Source: an uncultured Acholeplasmatales bacterium (lineage in GTDB: Bacteria; Bacillota_I; Bacilli_A; Acholeplasmatales; Anaeroplasmataceae). Taken from it: DNA of 64,000 nt. This document shows, in pieces, positions 36,637 through 44,501 of this stretch. Below the pieces are notes generated by a model, which had not been told where the DNA came from, searched no databases, and worked only from the letters and a program-made list of their open reading frames with translations. Position 1 is the stretch's first letter; the number at the start of each line of letters is the position of its first letter. The translations under genes were made by a program, and so were the position numbers. The stretch lies in assembly GCA_944324805.1 (NCBI GenBank), contig CALUXS010000004.1, positions 1 through 64,000 on the forward strand, given 5' to 3'.

Positions 36637-37467
36637 TTAGGCTAAAGCCTTTTTCTCCTTCTTCTTTTTTTCCTTTTTTTCTGAAACTTCACCATAGAAT
36701 AGTGATGTTAGCATTGTCAAAACGTAAGTTTGAACTATAGCGTGAATTAATGTAAATAAAACACCAACAATTACTGGTAAGACAAAGCTTAATCCAATGT
36801 AATAATATAACAATTCTGTTACAAGTAATCCACTTAATAAAGCTCCAAATAAACGGAAGCTCATTGAGATAGGTAACGAAAAATCCTTCAAAGTCATGCC
36901 AACACCCTTTAGCTTATTAGCTATTATACCTCCTAGCATAATAACTAAATATGATAAACAGCCAATTGCAATTGCCCCATTAATGTCAGAAAGTGGAGCC
37001 GGTAAAGTGACAGGATTACCATGTATACCAATAACTTGAAGTCCAATAAGCTCAAATAATGTACCAACGAAAATATAGACACCAGCACCAAAAATATATG
37101 CTCCTAAAAAGCGATTGTGATGTGGACTATTTCCCTTAGCTAAATTATCAAAAAAGCCTACTATTTCTTCTATCACCAGTTGAAATTTACCTGGTACATA
37201 CTTGAATCTAGGAATAGCAAAGATTCTAATCAAAATTGCAGCAAATAAGATAATGCCTGTTACAACGAATCCAGATATTAAACCAGGATTAACATTTTTA
37301 ATTCCAAATAGTGAAATCAAATTATGTTCATGTAATACAGCATCTTGCATCGCATCTTGAATAGTTTCATCTTTTTCGACTGAAGGTACTAAAAAGACAG
37401 CAACTAACAAGATGATAATTGCTGACAAATAGATACTCCAGCTAATTATCTTTCTTTTTTTACTCAC
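36637..37467 (-). CDS. atpB: Fo ATP synthase subunit a
   Basis: A 276-residue membrane protein starting with GTG (37467), five bases after GAGGTG. Six hydrophobic helices; SFRLFGALLSGLLVTELLYYYIG has the essential Arg and the a-subunit signature. A Lys-rich tail (EKKEKKKKEKK) ends it. First gene of the operon; the leader carries a TTGACA-TAGTAT promoter. Forms the proton half-channel next to the c ring. Confidence 0.95.
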   Translation of the reverse strand: MSKKRKIISWSIYLSAIIILLVAVFLVPSVEKDETIQDAMQDAVLHEHNLISLFGIKNVNPGLISGFVVTGIILFAAILIRIFAIPRFKYVPGKFQLVIEEIVGFFDNLAKGNSPHHNRFLGAYIFGAGVYIFVGTLFELIGLQVIGIHGNPVTLPAPLSDINGAIAIGCLSYLVIMLGGIIANKLKGVGMTLKDFSLPISMSFRLFGALLSGLLVTELLYYYIGLSFVLPVIVGVLFTLIHAIVQTYVLTMLTSLFYGEVSEKKEKKKKEKKALA

Positions 37468-37486
37468 TATTACACCTCTTTTTGTG

Positions 37487-37507
37487 AAATTGTTTATATA
37501 ACAATTT
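37487..37507 (-). promoter_or_regulatory. Inverted repeat in the ATP synthase leader
   Basis: AAATTGTT-N5-AACAATTT, an 8-bp AT-only stem between the promoter and the atpB start. It could fold in the RNA leader or be a protein site; no A or U run makes it a terminator. Confidence 0.35.
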
Positions 37508-37518
37508 ATGACTTGTTT

Positions 37519-37547
37519 ATACTAGCACCAAGATTTTTTAGTGTCAA
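37519..37547 (-). promoter_or_regulatory. Promoter of the ATP synthase operon
   Basis: On the minus strand TTGACA (37547-37542), 17 bp, TAGTAT (37524-37519) with an upstream TG making an extended -10 (TGCTAGTAT). Confidence 0.65.
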
Positions 37548-37591
37548 TAATAACATTTTCATTTTGTGTAATTTTTTCCTCAAAATCACTT

Positions 37592-37605
37592 TGAAAACGT
37601 TATCT
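37592..37605. promoter_or_regulatory. cre-like site upstream of the ATP synthase promoter
   Basis: TGAAAACGTTATCT matches the cre consensus at 13 of 14 positions and differs from sugar-operon operator 3 only in the last base. It lies about 45 bp upstream of the -35, where catabolite control proteins usually activate. Confidence 0.5.
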
Positions 37606-37650
37606 AAAATATACAAATTTTTAATTGTTTTATTTTAATTTGAAAAAATT

Positions 37651-38124
37651 TTATTTTTTTAACTGCCTATTTACAAAAACTATACGAAATAATAATCGAA
37701 CAATTGGCCCTGCAACGAAAATTTGCCAACAAAGCGCCATAGGAAAATTAAGTATAATTGTTTGAAACCAAACAGCAATAAATTCGATGCCTGCATCTTT
37801 GAAAAGAATTGTCGCAACTAAGCTCATTAAAGGACACATAACAACAACAATCATAGAGCATAAAAATAAAGTAAATATAGTCATATTAGTTTCACTAGGA
37901 TTAAATGCTCTTAATGTTAGTTTCTTAGCTAATCTTTCTGCTAGTAACAGTTCAAATATAATTGCTACAGGCCACATAATAATTAATTCTTTGAAAGCCA
38001 TAACAAAAACCTGATTACTCATTCCACCAATATTTAGTGAAATATTGTAACAGATCATTGCATAGACCATCATAAAGGCCATCACTATTGTAAATATTAA
38101 ATTTTGAATTTTTGTCTTTGGCAT
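37651..38124 (-). CDS. DUF2798 membrane protein
   Basis: A 157-residue protein with four hydrophobic helices in the DUF2798 pattern: TKIQNLIFTIVMAFMMVYAMICYNI, a central EL/WPVAIIFELLLAERLAKKL block, PLMSLVATILFK, and WQIFVAGPIVRLLFRIVF. Function unknown in this family. It lies upstream of the ATP synthase operon, in the same direction, with AGGAGG as ribosome site; the synthase has its own promoter. A link to the synthase is not shown. Confidence 0.8.
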   Translation of the reverse strand: MPKTKIQNLIFTIVMAFMMVYAMICYNISLNIGGMSNQVFVMAFKELIIMWPVAIIFELLLAERLAKKLTLRAFNPSETNMTIFTLFLCSMIVVVMCPLMSLVATILFKDAGIEFIAVWFQTIILNFPMALCWQIFVAGPIVRLLFRIVFVNRQLKK

Positions 38125-38265
38125 AATTAAACCTCCTAAAATAAAAAAACATTTGTGTTGTTCTAAGTTTCCAATTATACCAAAGTTCTTTAAATTGCCA
38201 GAACGAATGATAGCACAATTTTATTTTTCGTGTAAGTATTTTTTTGCTAAAACGTTTTATTAAAA

Positions 38266-38293
38266 AAGCATAGCTTATACAAAAGCTATGCTT
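38266..38293 (-). terminator. Terminator of the 66-residue membrane protein gene
   Basis: A perfect 11-bp stem AAGCATAGCTT/AAGCTATGCTT, 60 bp after the stop, followed by T on the minus strand. Confidence 0.8.
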
Positions 38294-38352
38294 AATTGCT
38301 ATAAAATATTTATTATTTTCATTATCAAAATTAGTATCAAAAAACAAAAATT

Positions 38353-38553
38353 TTATTCTTTATTCTTAAACGTGACAACAACAGCAAAAACAATAATTGC
38401 AGTTATATATACAAAAAACAATACTAAAAACAAACCTAAACCAGCAGCACTATCAGCAATAGAAATAACTAATGCGATACTAATAGCTGAAAGAGATACT
38501 ACAACAACTGATAAAAATATATATAAGCCTAATAAATTCTTACCCTTATTCAT
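38353..38553 (-). CDS. Small two-helix membrane protein
   Basis: A 66-residue protein with two hydrophobic helices (about 8-30 and 38-62) and a charged tail. GGAGGG lies seven bases before the ATG and a terminator follows, so it looks real. I do not recognise the family. Confidence 0.55.
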   Translation of the reverse strand: MNKGKNLLGLYIFLSVVVVSLSAISIALVISIADSAAGLGLFLVLFFVYITAIIVFAVVVTFKNKE

Positions 38554-38899
38554 AAATATTACCCTCCATCATTAGTTAAAAAATATCTTAGCAACTTAAA
38601 AATAAGCAAAGCTCATATAATTCTAAGATCAAAAATTAATCTTAAAATTTTATTATCACTCCCCTAATCTATATTATAATTTACTAAATAGTCATATTCT
38701 CTGAGTATATTTTAACATTATATTAGCACTTAATCAACTTTCTATTTAATTATTGAATTGATAATAAAACCATTTATAGTTTAAGTTTGTTATAAATAAT
38801 TTGGCTATTATAAAACTAAAAACCGACCTAAGACTTAGTCTTAAATCGGTTTTTACTAGTTTAATAATTGTTTATTATTTTTAAACCTTAGTTAAATAC
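38554..38899. other. Intergenic region of 346 bp
   Basis: No coding sequence seen. It holds a candidate minus-strand promoter for the 66-residue gene (TTGATT-17-TAAAAT near 38720-38745) and the terminator of the lipoprotein gene at 38818-38854. The rest is AT-rich with no clear motif. Confidence 0.5.
38818..38854 (-). terminator. Terminator of the lipoprotein gene
   Basis: Outer stem AAAAACCGA/TCGGTTTTT enclosing a second short inverted repeat (TAAGACT/AGTCTTA), ending in T on the minus strand. Confidence 0.8.
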
Positions 38900-39751
38900 C
38901 TAGCTAAAAGTATAAACTCTATTTCCATTCTCATCTACTGATACTTCTAATCTAGCCTCAATATTTTCAGTTCCATCATTTAAATGTACTCTAACATATT
39001 TTTTTCCATCTAACTCAATGATATCATATTTATAATAAGTTGTTATGCCATTGCTATCTTTTTCTTTAAAGTTGAATTCTACCTTATGGTTTTTCTCTTC
39101 AACTTCCATTTCAGTTTGATAAACTCTACGTCCGTTTTCGTATTTTGTATACTTATATTCTTCTTCTCCATTTTCAGTTTCTTGTTCTACTTTAACATAA
39201 GTATCATTATCTAAAGAAATTTTGAATTCGACTTCCATCTCATTTCCTTCAATTTCCTTTTTACCATACATATTATAAGTAACGCCATCTAAAATAACAA
39301 TTCCGTCTAATCTAGATTCTCTTTCTTCTTCATCATCAAAATCAAATAAATCATCGTCATCATCATCCTTTAAGATGGTCTCGTTATAATAATACAAGTA
39401 ATTTTCTACTTCACCATTAATACTATTAACACTAATCGTATACATTGTTTCATATTCAGGCAAATCTGATGGCTTTTCTTCACTTTTTGTAATGCCACCT
39501 GCGATAAGATCTTCAATAATCTCAAAATTATTAATAACCTTATCTTTTTGAACGTCAGTAAGACTATTTCTCATTTTTAATTGACTGCTATTACTATTTA
39601 ACATGCTAATTCCTGAAATAGCTGAATAATCATACATAGTAGAAAACTTAACATTATTATCATTATTTGAATTATTTATTTCATTTTTATCACTACAACT
39701 TGCAAGTGCTATGGTGCCTGCTAAACCTAATAAAACTAACATTTTTTTCAT
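38900..39751 (-). CDS. Secreted lipoprotein of unknown function
   Basis: A 283-residue lipoprotein (lipobox ALASC, Cys 19) with a highly acidic segment of six Asp in a row (about residue 133-138) followed by FDFDDEEERE, and then repeats of beta strands with conserved Tyr (YKYTKYENGRR, YYKYDIIELDGKKYVRVHL). Not recognised. The acidic stretch could bind cations. The ribosome site AAAGGA lies in one arm of a 14-bp inverted repeat (39757-39809), so translation may be controlled by RNA folding. Confidence 0.75.
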   Translation of the reverse strand: MKKMLVLLGLAGTIALASCSDKNEINNSNNDNNVKFSTMYDYSAISGISMLNSNSSQLKMRNSLTDVQKDKVINNFEIIEDLIAGGITKSEEKPSDLPEYETMYTISVNSINGEVENYLYYYNETILKDDDDDDLFDFDDEEERESRLDGIVILDGVTYNMYGKKEIEGNEMEVEFKISLDNDTYVKVEQETENGEEEYKYTKYENGRRVYQTEMEVEEKNHKVEFNFKEKDSNGITTYYKYDIIELDGKKYVRVHLNDGTENIEARLEVSVDENGNRVYTFS

Positions 39752-39756
39752 ATTTT

Positions 39757-39809
39757 AAAATTCCTTTCTTTTTTCTTTACACCCTATATACAAATAAGAA
39801 AGGAATTTT
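39757..39809 (-). terminator. Inverted repeat acting as terminator and containing a ribosome site
   Basis: AAAATTCCTTTCTT and AAGAAAGGAATTTT form a perfect 14-bp stem with a 25-nt loop between the amino-acid permease stop and the lipoprotein start. The 3' arm holds the AAAGGA ribosome site of the lipoprotein. Confidence 0.6.
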
Positions 39810-39817
39810 ATTGGTGT

Positions 39818-41185
39818 TTATTTAATTTTTTTTATTTTTTCAACAAAAATTGCTATAACTACAACTATTAAAAAGAAAATTAAATAGTAAATAGTATTAA
39901 TCTTATGACGATAAAATGAAGCAAATATCATGAATAAAGAAGATAATATTCCTAAAATAGGCATAATAGTTGTCTTAATGCCTTTATTATTCTTATTTTT
40001 AATCATAAAGCCTATAAGCATAGGAATATAAAGCAAATATGTTGTTATAATTGGTAATTCACTAGAATCAAACGGAAAACCAATTCCATTTGCCAAGGAA
40101 TTAGTTTGACTAAAATAATAATATACTAACCACACTAACGCCATAATAAGACCAAATATAGAAGAAAAAAGGGGAACATTAGTTCTTCTTGTTAATTTTA
40201 ACATTTGCTTTTGGTAAATACCTTGATTATTAATTGCTAGAGCGTAGCCAGATCTACTATTGGCAATTACTAAACCATTTAAAGTACCAATAGCTGAAAT
40301 AACGACAATAAATATTAAAATATTAGCGAACGATTCCCCAAATATTTTTCTAAAGGCACTTCTTACTCCATCACTAGCTGAGAAAGAATTTAAAAGCTCA
40401 TCGGTTTTAATAGCTCCACTTAATCCAATGTTATATAAAATATAAATAATTATTACTATTAGCGTTCCAACTATAAGTGCGAGAGGTAAATTACGATTTC
40501 TATTCTTAATTTCCCCACCTATATTCGTAGCGCAAATCCACCCCTCATATGAAAAAGATGTGACACAAATAGCAGCTAGTAATCCACTTCCATTATAACT
40601 ATTATTTATATAACTAAAATTATCGTTAAGTGTATTATTAAAAATACCAACAAATAAACCAACAATTCCCATCAAAAGTAAAGGTATCATTTTGATAATT
40701 GTTGTTGAAACCTGAATTTTTGAGGCTATAAAAGGTGCAAATATATTTATTCCGGCTAGTAAAAATAAGAATACTCCCGCAAATAAAAAAACCGGTAAAC
40801 TAAAAGGAAATCCTGCTGTAACAATACCAAAAGCTTCGCAAAAATACATTCCAACCACAAATGAAACTGTCGCTGTCATTGAGGGAAAATAGATATACTT
40901 TGCAAAAACACCAACAATATAACCATATTTATTAGAAACAGTTAAACGTGCAAAATCCGTCATACTATGCACATTACCATAGGCCAAAGAAATATTAGCA
41001 AAATTATAACTTGAAATAAGCATGATTAGACCACCAATAATCCAAGCTAATATTGATAAAGAAAGATTGCCATTTACTTCTTCTAAAACTGTACTAGCTT
41101 TAAAAAAAACTCCTGTCCCTACTACTATTCCTACTACTAAACAAATAGAGGTTAATAGATTATATTTAGGTTTTAATTCATCCAT
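39818..41185 (-). CDS. APC-family amino acid permease
   Basis: A 455-residue protein with 12 hydrophobic helices. The first helix has GVFFKASTVLEE after IVVGTG, the GTGIF-like motif of the APC superfamily, and the sixth-helix FSYEGWICATNIGGEIKNRNRN block is the typical conserved loop. Role: uptake or exchange of an amino acid; substrate unknown. Single gene with a terminator on the way out (39757-39809). Confidence 0.9.
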   Translation of the reverse strand: MDELKPKYNLLTSICLVVGIVVGTGVFFKASTVLEEVNGNLSLSILAWIIGGLIMLISSYNFANISLAYGNVHSMTDFARLTVSNKYGYIVGVFAKYIYFPSMTATVSFVVGMYFCEAFGIVTAGFPFSLPVFLFAGVFLFLLAGINIFAPFIASKIQVSTTIIKMIPLLLMGIVGLFVGIFNNTLNDNFSYINNSYNGSGLLAAICVTSFSYEGWICATNIGGEIKNRNRNLPLALIVGTLIVIIIYILYNIGLSGAIKTDELLNSFSASDGVRSAFRKIFGESFANILIFIVVISAIGTLNGLVIANSRSGYALAINNQGIYQKQMLKLTRRTNVPLFSSIFGLIMALVWLVYYYFSQTNSLANGIGFPFDSSELPIITTYLLYIPMLIGFMIKNKNNKGIKTTIMPILGILSSLFMIFASFYRHKINTIYYLIFFLIVVVIAIFVEKIKKIK

Positions 41186-41240
41186 ATTATCCCTCCTAAT
41201 TTTTTTTATTATAAACTATCTATAGTAATTAAACAAGAAA

Positions 41241-41259
41241 AAGGAGTCTAAGACTCCTT
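41241..41259 (-). terminator. Terminator of the YtrA-like ABC operon
   Basis: AAGGAGT-N5-ACTCCTT hairpin at the stop of the permease gene, followed by a T run on the minus strand. Confidence 0.8.
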
Positions 41260-42274
41260 AATAATATAAATTGTTTATACCAAAATAACTTATAACTAAA
41301 ACAATCATTTCAACTAAATAAATGAATAGAGTTTTCTTAGTTATCTTAAATCCTCTTTGACTAATTAAAAGTAATATGAAATGCATAATCATTATAGTGC
41401 CAACGAATATAATATTAGAACGACTAATTGTAGTGGCAAAATAGATTACTAATGAATACGATAAACTAGGTATAAATGTTTTATAACCAAAAATTTTATT
41501 AGAGATTTGTCCGGCTCTTTCATTTTCATCAAATCTAAGTGTAAACATAAAACTTGCAAAAAATACAAATGGAAGGATTAAAGATATAATAAAATCAATT
41601 CCTAAATTAACCTCCAACCCTACTGCGTCAGCCAAACTATCTTCCATTCCTGTACTAAAGTATTTAATCAAATAGTATGGTAATAGATTAAATGATTTTT
41701 TTGTAAAATAATCTTGATTATTGTAATTTATTATATTTGAACCAACTAATGAAATGACAATTAATATAACAATTGCAAGTATAATATATACAAATCCATC
41801 AAAAGTTGAATTACCATAGTAAAAAAATGGTAATAAGAATAAATAAGATAATATGATTAACAAATATCCAAGTAAAAAATATAATATTAGTTTTCCTAAA
41901 TTTATGTTAATGAAATCTACATTTATCCACATTGTAAGACTATAAATCACAAATGCACATACTGCTAAGACACTAAATAATATTAGATCATATAATACCT
42001 TTGATATTATTAATTTTCTTTTAGATGCGGCTAAGGAATAGTAAAAATCAATTTCTTGTTTTCTTTTATTAAATATAAATGAATTAATCATTATTACAAA
42101 AATAACTATTGATAATATATTCAAAAATCCACCAATTCCATAATTAGCAATTTGTCCCTGTCTATCATATGTAGATGTCAATGAAAAAAATACAGTAATA
42201 ATTCCTAAAACGGCTAATAAAATCAAAGAAAAATTTTTATTTTCTTTAAAGTGGATTAGTAATAACTTTTTCAT
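41258..42274 (-). CDS. ABC-2-type permease of the YtrA-like operon
   Basis: A 338-residue membrane protein with eight or so hydrophobic helices. The KRKQEIDFYYSLAASKRKLIISKV segment near residue 70 is the cytoplasmic motif of YtrC/BcrB-like permeases. Start and upstream ATPase stop overlap by 4 bp (ATGA). Together with the ATPase it makes an exporter possibly involved in cell-envelope stress, inferred from the GntR/Ytr-type context. Confidence 0.8.
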   Translation of the reverse strand: MKKLLLIHFKENKNFSLILLAVLGIITVFFSLTSTYDRQGQIANYGIGGFLNILSIVIFVIMINSFIFNKRKQEIDFYYSLAASKRKLIISKVLYDLILFSVLAVCAFVIYSLTMWINVDFININLGKLILYFLLGYLLIILSYLFLLPFFYYGNSTFDGFVYIILAIVILIVISLVGSNIINYNNQDYFTKKSFNLLPYYLIKYFSTGMEDSLADAVGLEVNLGIDFIISLILPFVFFASFMFTLRFDENERAGQISNKIFGYKTFIPSLSYSLVIYFATTISRSNIIFVGTIMIMHFILLLISQRGFKITKKTLFIYLVEMIVLVISYFGINNLYY

Positions 42275-43149
42275 TTTTCTTCCCCCTTTACACTATAAAT
42301 AAAGAAGTCCTCAAAATTCATAGGAAGCTCATCTATTAAAATAGGTCTAGAATCCTTAATTACTTTTAACTTTTCATCATAGTCATCTGCTATTACAATT
42401 GTAACTACTCTACCTTCTATATTATAGTAACGTGGATTTAGATTTTTGAAGAAATCTTCAGGTGGTAACTTTTCATATGCAACTTGTATTTTAAAGAATT
42501 TATCAATTGCATCATCCATTTCTCCAAATGATTTTAGCTTATGGTTATCTAAGATGGCATAAGAATCACAAAAATCCTCTAATTCTCTTAGTGAATGTGA
42601 AGAAATAATAACACTAGCTTCCTTTTCTTCTACGTATTTAATTAGTTCTTCTTTCATTTCTAATCTAGCTAATGGATCTAATCCATCAAAAGCCTCATCA
42701 AATAAGATCAATTTTGCATTTGAAGAGATTGCTAAAGCAACAAATACTCTTCTTTTCATGCCCTTAGAAAAATTATAAATACGACTTTTTTCTTTGATAT
42801 CAAATTTTTTTATCAATTCATTCCACTTATCTGTTGAAAAATGAGGATAATTAATCTCATACACATTTTTAAGATCATTAGGAGTTATCCACATTCTATT
42901 AATCAAATCATCTGGTAAAAAGAAAATATCTTGTTTTGCTTTTAAATTATCATAAGTTATTTTACCTTCAAAAAGAACTTTACCATCATTAGGCTCATAA
43001 ACACCAGCGATAGTTCTTAATAGCGTTGATTTACCAGCACCATTGATACCTATAAGTCCTAATATACTACCTTTATTCAAATTGAAGCTAACATTATCAA
43101 ATACTATAAATTTATCAAATTTCTTTTGTAGATTGATTACTTCTAACAT
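42271..43149 (-). CDS. ABC transporter ATPase of the YtrA-like operon
   Basis: Start at ATG 43149 (292 residues) after AAGGAGG. Walker A GINGAGKSTLL, signature NFSKGMKRRVFVALAI, Walker B LILFDEAFDGLDPLAR and SSHSLRELED. The DEAFDGLD form is typical of YtrB/NatA-type ATPases. It starts three bases before the GntR stop, so translation is coupled. Confidence 0.9.
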   Translation of the reverse strand: MLEVINLQKKFDKFIVFDNVSFNLNKGSILGLIGINGAGKSTLLRTIAGVYEPNDGKVLFEGKITYDNLKAKQDIFFLPDDLINRMWITPNDLKNVYEINYPHFSTDKWNELIKKFDIKEKSRIYNFSKGMKRRVFVALAISSNAKLILFDEAFDGLDPLARLEMKEELIKYVEEKEASVIISSHSLRELEDFCDSYAILDNHKLKSFGEMDDAIDKFFKIQVAYEKLPPEDFFKNLNPRYYNIEGRVVTIVIADDYDEKLKVIKDSRPILIDELPMNFEDFFIYSVKGEEK

Positions 43150-43150
43150 T

Positions 43151-43480
43151 TTATTCCTCCTTGTATACCTCATCTAATAACCTTAAAGCTTCATCATATT
43201 CTAAACCATCTTTTTTCAATTCTCTAATTTTATCAATATAATTAGGCTTTAAATATCTACTTCCTTCTTTTTTTAGAAAGTAACCCTTTTTCGGTATGCT
43301 ATATAAGATATTTTCCTCTTCTAAATAATTATATGCCTTTTGTACAGTATTAGGATTTACACAAAGCTTTAATGCCAACGTCCTACATGATGGTAAAGGC
43401 ATATCGTTCTGATAAATATTAAGGCTAATTTGTTCTTTAATTTTATCAGCTACAATTAAATACAATTCTCTTTTTGCCAC
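43151..43480 (-). CDS. ytrA: GntR-family (YtrA-type) repressor
   Basis: A 109-residue protein starting GTG, after GGTGG. It is only the N-terminal winged helix (IVADKIKEQISLNIYQNDMPLPSCRTLALKLCVNPNTVQKAYNYLEEENILYSIPKKGYFL) plus a short tail, which is the YtrA subgroup of GntR regulators. Such regulators usually repress their own operon with ABC transporters. The promoter has four CTGTATTA repeats in its spacer and start region. Confidence 0.9.
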   Translation of the reverse strand: MAKRELYLIVADKIKEQISLNIYQNDMPLPSCRTLALKLCVNPNTVQKAYNYLEEENILYSIPKKGYFLKKEGSRYLKPNYIDKIRELKKDGLEYDEALRLLDEVYKEE

Positions 43481-43491
43481 TTTATCACCAC

Positions 43492-43539
43492 CTGTATTAT
43501 CTGTATTAATATTATACTGTATTAACTGTATTATGTCAA
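43492..43539 (-). promoter_or_regulatory. Promoter and repeat operators of the YtrA-like operon
   Basis: On the minus strand TTGACA (43539-43534), exactly 17 bp, TATAAT (43516-43511). Plus-strand octamers CTGTATTA lie at 43492, 43501, 43517 and 43526: two pairs, each spaced 9 bp, one filling the promoter spacer and one covering the start site. Confidence 0.7.
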
Positions 43540-43545
43540 ACTATA

Positions 43546-43575
43546 AAAAAATCGTAGCAAAACCTACGATTTTTT
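43546..43575 (-). terminator. Terminator of the small HTH-regulator gene
   Basis: 12-bp stem AAAAAATCGTAG/CTACGATTTTTT with a 6-nt loop; it overlaps the last codons and stop of the gene at 43564. Confidence 0.8.
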
Positions 43576-43839
43576 ACAACAACCACAAGGAGTAACGATA
43601 AAAGCTAAAAGATTTTCTAATAATGGCTTATTAATCTTATATAAAGTAGCTTCTAAGAGAACAAGTTTAGCCTCTAATAAATTACTTAAAGCTTTCATAA
43701 ATTCTTCAGGTGTAGTTTTTATTAATTTTTCTAAGTTTGATATATCCATATCACCTTTATTGTATAACATTTTAGCAATTTTTACGCTATTTGGATTACC
43801 TAAAACACTAAATAAATAACTAGCTTCTTCCTTATGCAT
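43564..43839 (-). CDS. Small ArsR-like HTH regulator with Cys-rich tail
   Basis: A 91-residue protein. VLGNPNSVKIAKMLYNKGDMDISNLEKLIKTTPEEFMKALSNLLEAKLVLLEA is a short winged helix like ArsR. The C-terminus ends CGCCKKS, a likely metal or redox site. It overlaps the DUF3793 gene by 8 bp and the pair shares a promoter region with two GTTAG/CTAAC inverted repeats, so it may autoregulate. The family is not certain. Confidence 0.65.
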   Translation of the reverse strand: MHKEEASYLFSVLGNPNSVKIAKMLYNKGDMDISNLEKLIKTTPEEFMKALSNLLEAKLVLLEATLYKINKPLLENLLAFIVTPCGCCKKS

Positions 43840-44371
43840 ATTTTACTACCTCCTCTTTAAATACATTATTAATAACATTGTTAGCTAGACTACAACGACA
43901 AATGTCATATAGTTTAAAGGTATTAATTGCATGCTTAACATTTGCATATACCTTCCAATATCCAACGTACTTACATTCTTTCTTATTTATAAATCCTAAT
44001 ACATCTGTAATAGGATAACCAAGAAAAAGACCTATCTCATGAGGAAAAATATGAGTATTTGTAATTTTATTTTTTAAGATTTCTAGATTTTTAGATAGGT
44101 CTTTAGTCTTGTAACCAAATTTTAAAAATTGTTTTTGCGTCTTGCGCTTAACAAACATTTTTTTTAGGGCAATCACATCATAAAGCATAATTATTGCTTT
44201 TCTTTCGTTTTTTGTAAGTAGGATTATTTTTTTATTTGAAGCAATACTATTATAAGATTCTACTTCTAAAAGTAAAGTGTTTGTATAATCTATGCTTATT
44301 AAACTAGCTGGCTTTACACCTAGTAATGTAGGCGCTCCATGTGTTAATAACAAATCATAAAAATTATGCAT
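43832..44371 (-). CDS. DUF3793 protein
   Basis: A 179-residue protein with the family signature FPHEIGLFLGYPITDVLGFINKKECKYVGYWKVYANVKHAINTFKLYDICR (about residues 108-162). Members are found in anaerobic Firmicutes, often with flavodoxin-type or metal-related genes; the function is unknown. Here it is paired with an HTH regulator with a cysteine tail. Confidence 0.8.
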   Translation of the reverse strand: MHNFYDLLLTHGAPTLLGVKPASLISIDYTNTLLLEVESYNSIASNKKIILLTKNERKAIIMLYDVIALKKMFVKRKTQKQFLKFGYKTKDLSKNLEILKNKITNTHIFPHEIGLFLGYPITDVLGFINKKECKYVGYWKVYANVKHAINTFKLYDICRCSLANNVINNVFKEEVVKYA

Positions 44372-44384
44372 CTTGCCCTCCTTG

Positions 44385-44400
44385 GTTAGTTATAGCTAAC
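44385..44400. promoter_or_regulatory. Inverted-repeat operator near the DUF3793 start
   Basis: GTTAG-N6-CTAAC in the leader, next to the ribosome site. It has the same half sites as the dyad at 44417-44434. Confidence 0.55.
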
Positions 44401-44416
44401 TATTCTTTATTAATTA

Positions 44417-44434
44417 AGTTAGCGTATGCTAACT
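44417..44434. promoter_or_regulatory. Inverted-repeat operator at the promoter of the DUF3793 pair
   Basis: AGTTAGC-N4-GCTAACT, a perfect 7-bp dyad, just downstream of the -10. Centred 33 bp from the other copy, three helical turns. Confidence 0.6.
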
Positions 44435-44440
44435 ATCTTT

Positions 44441-44468
44441 ATTTTATCATATATTTTGCTTTTGTCAA
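44441..44468 (-). promoter_or_regulatory. Promoter of the DUF3793/HTH pair
   Basis: On the minus strand TTGACA (44468-44463), 16 bp, TAAAAT (44446-44441). Confidence 0.6.
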
Positions 44469-44476
44469 TAAAAAAA

Positions 44477-44494
44477 TCCATAGTTACCTATGGA
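44477..44494 (-). terminator. Terminator of the drug-type ABC exporter operon
   Basis: TCCATAG-TTAC-CTATGGA hairpin after the permease stop, followed by a T run on the minus strand. Confidence 0.8.
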
Positions 44495-44501
44495 CTATCA
44501 T

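Noticed and set aside
38248-38259. TAAAACGTTTTA, a third cre-like candidate
   Set aside because: Only the central AAAACGTTTT matches; the outer positions of the consensus fail and no promoter is placed beside it.
38015-38347. A 110-residue open frame on the minus strand, starting near 38347
   Set aside because: It overlaps the well-supported DUF2798 gene in another frame and crosses its ribosome site and the terminator at 38266-38293. Its composition is not protein-like.
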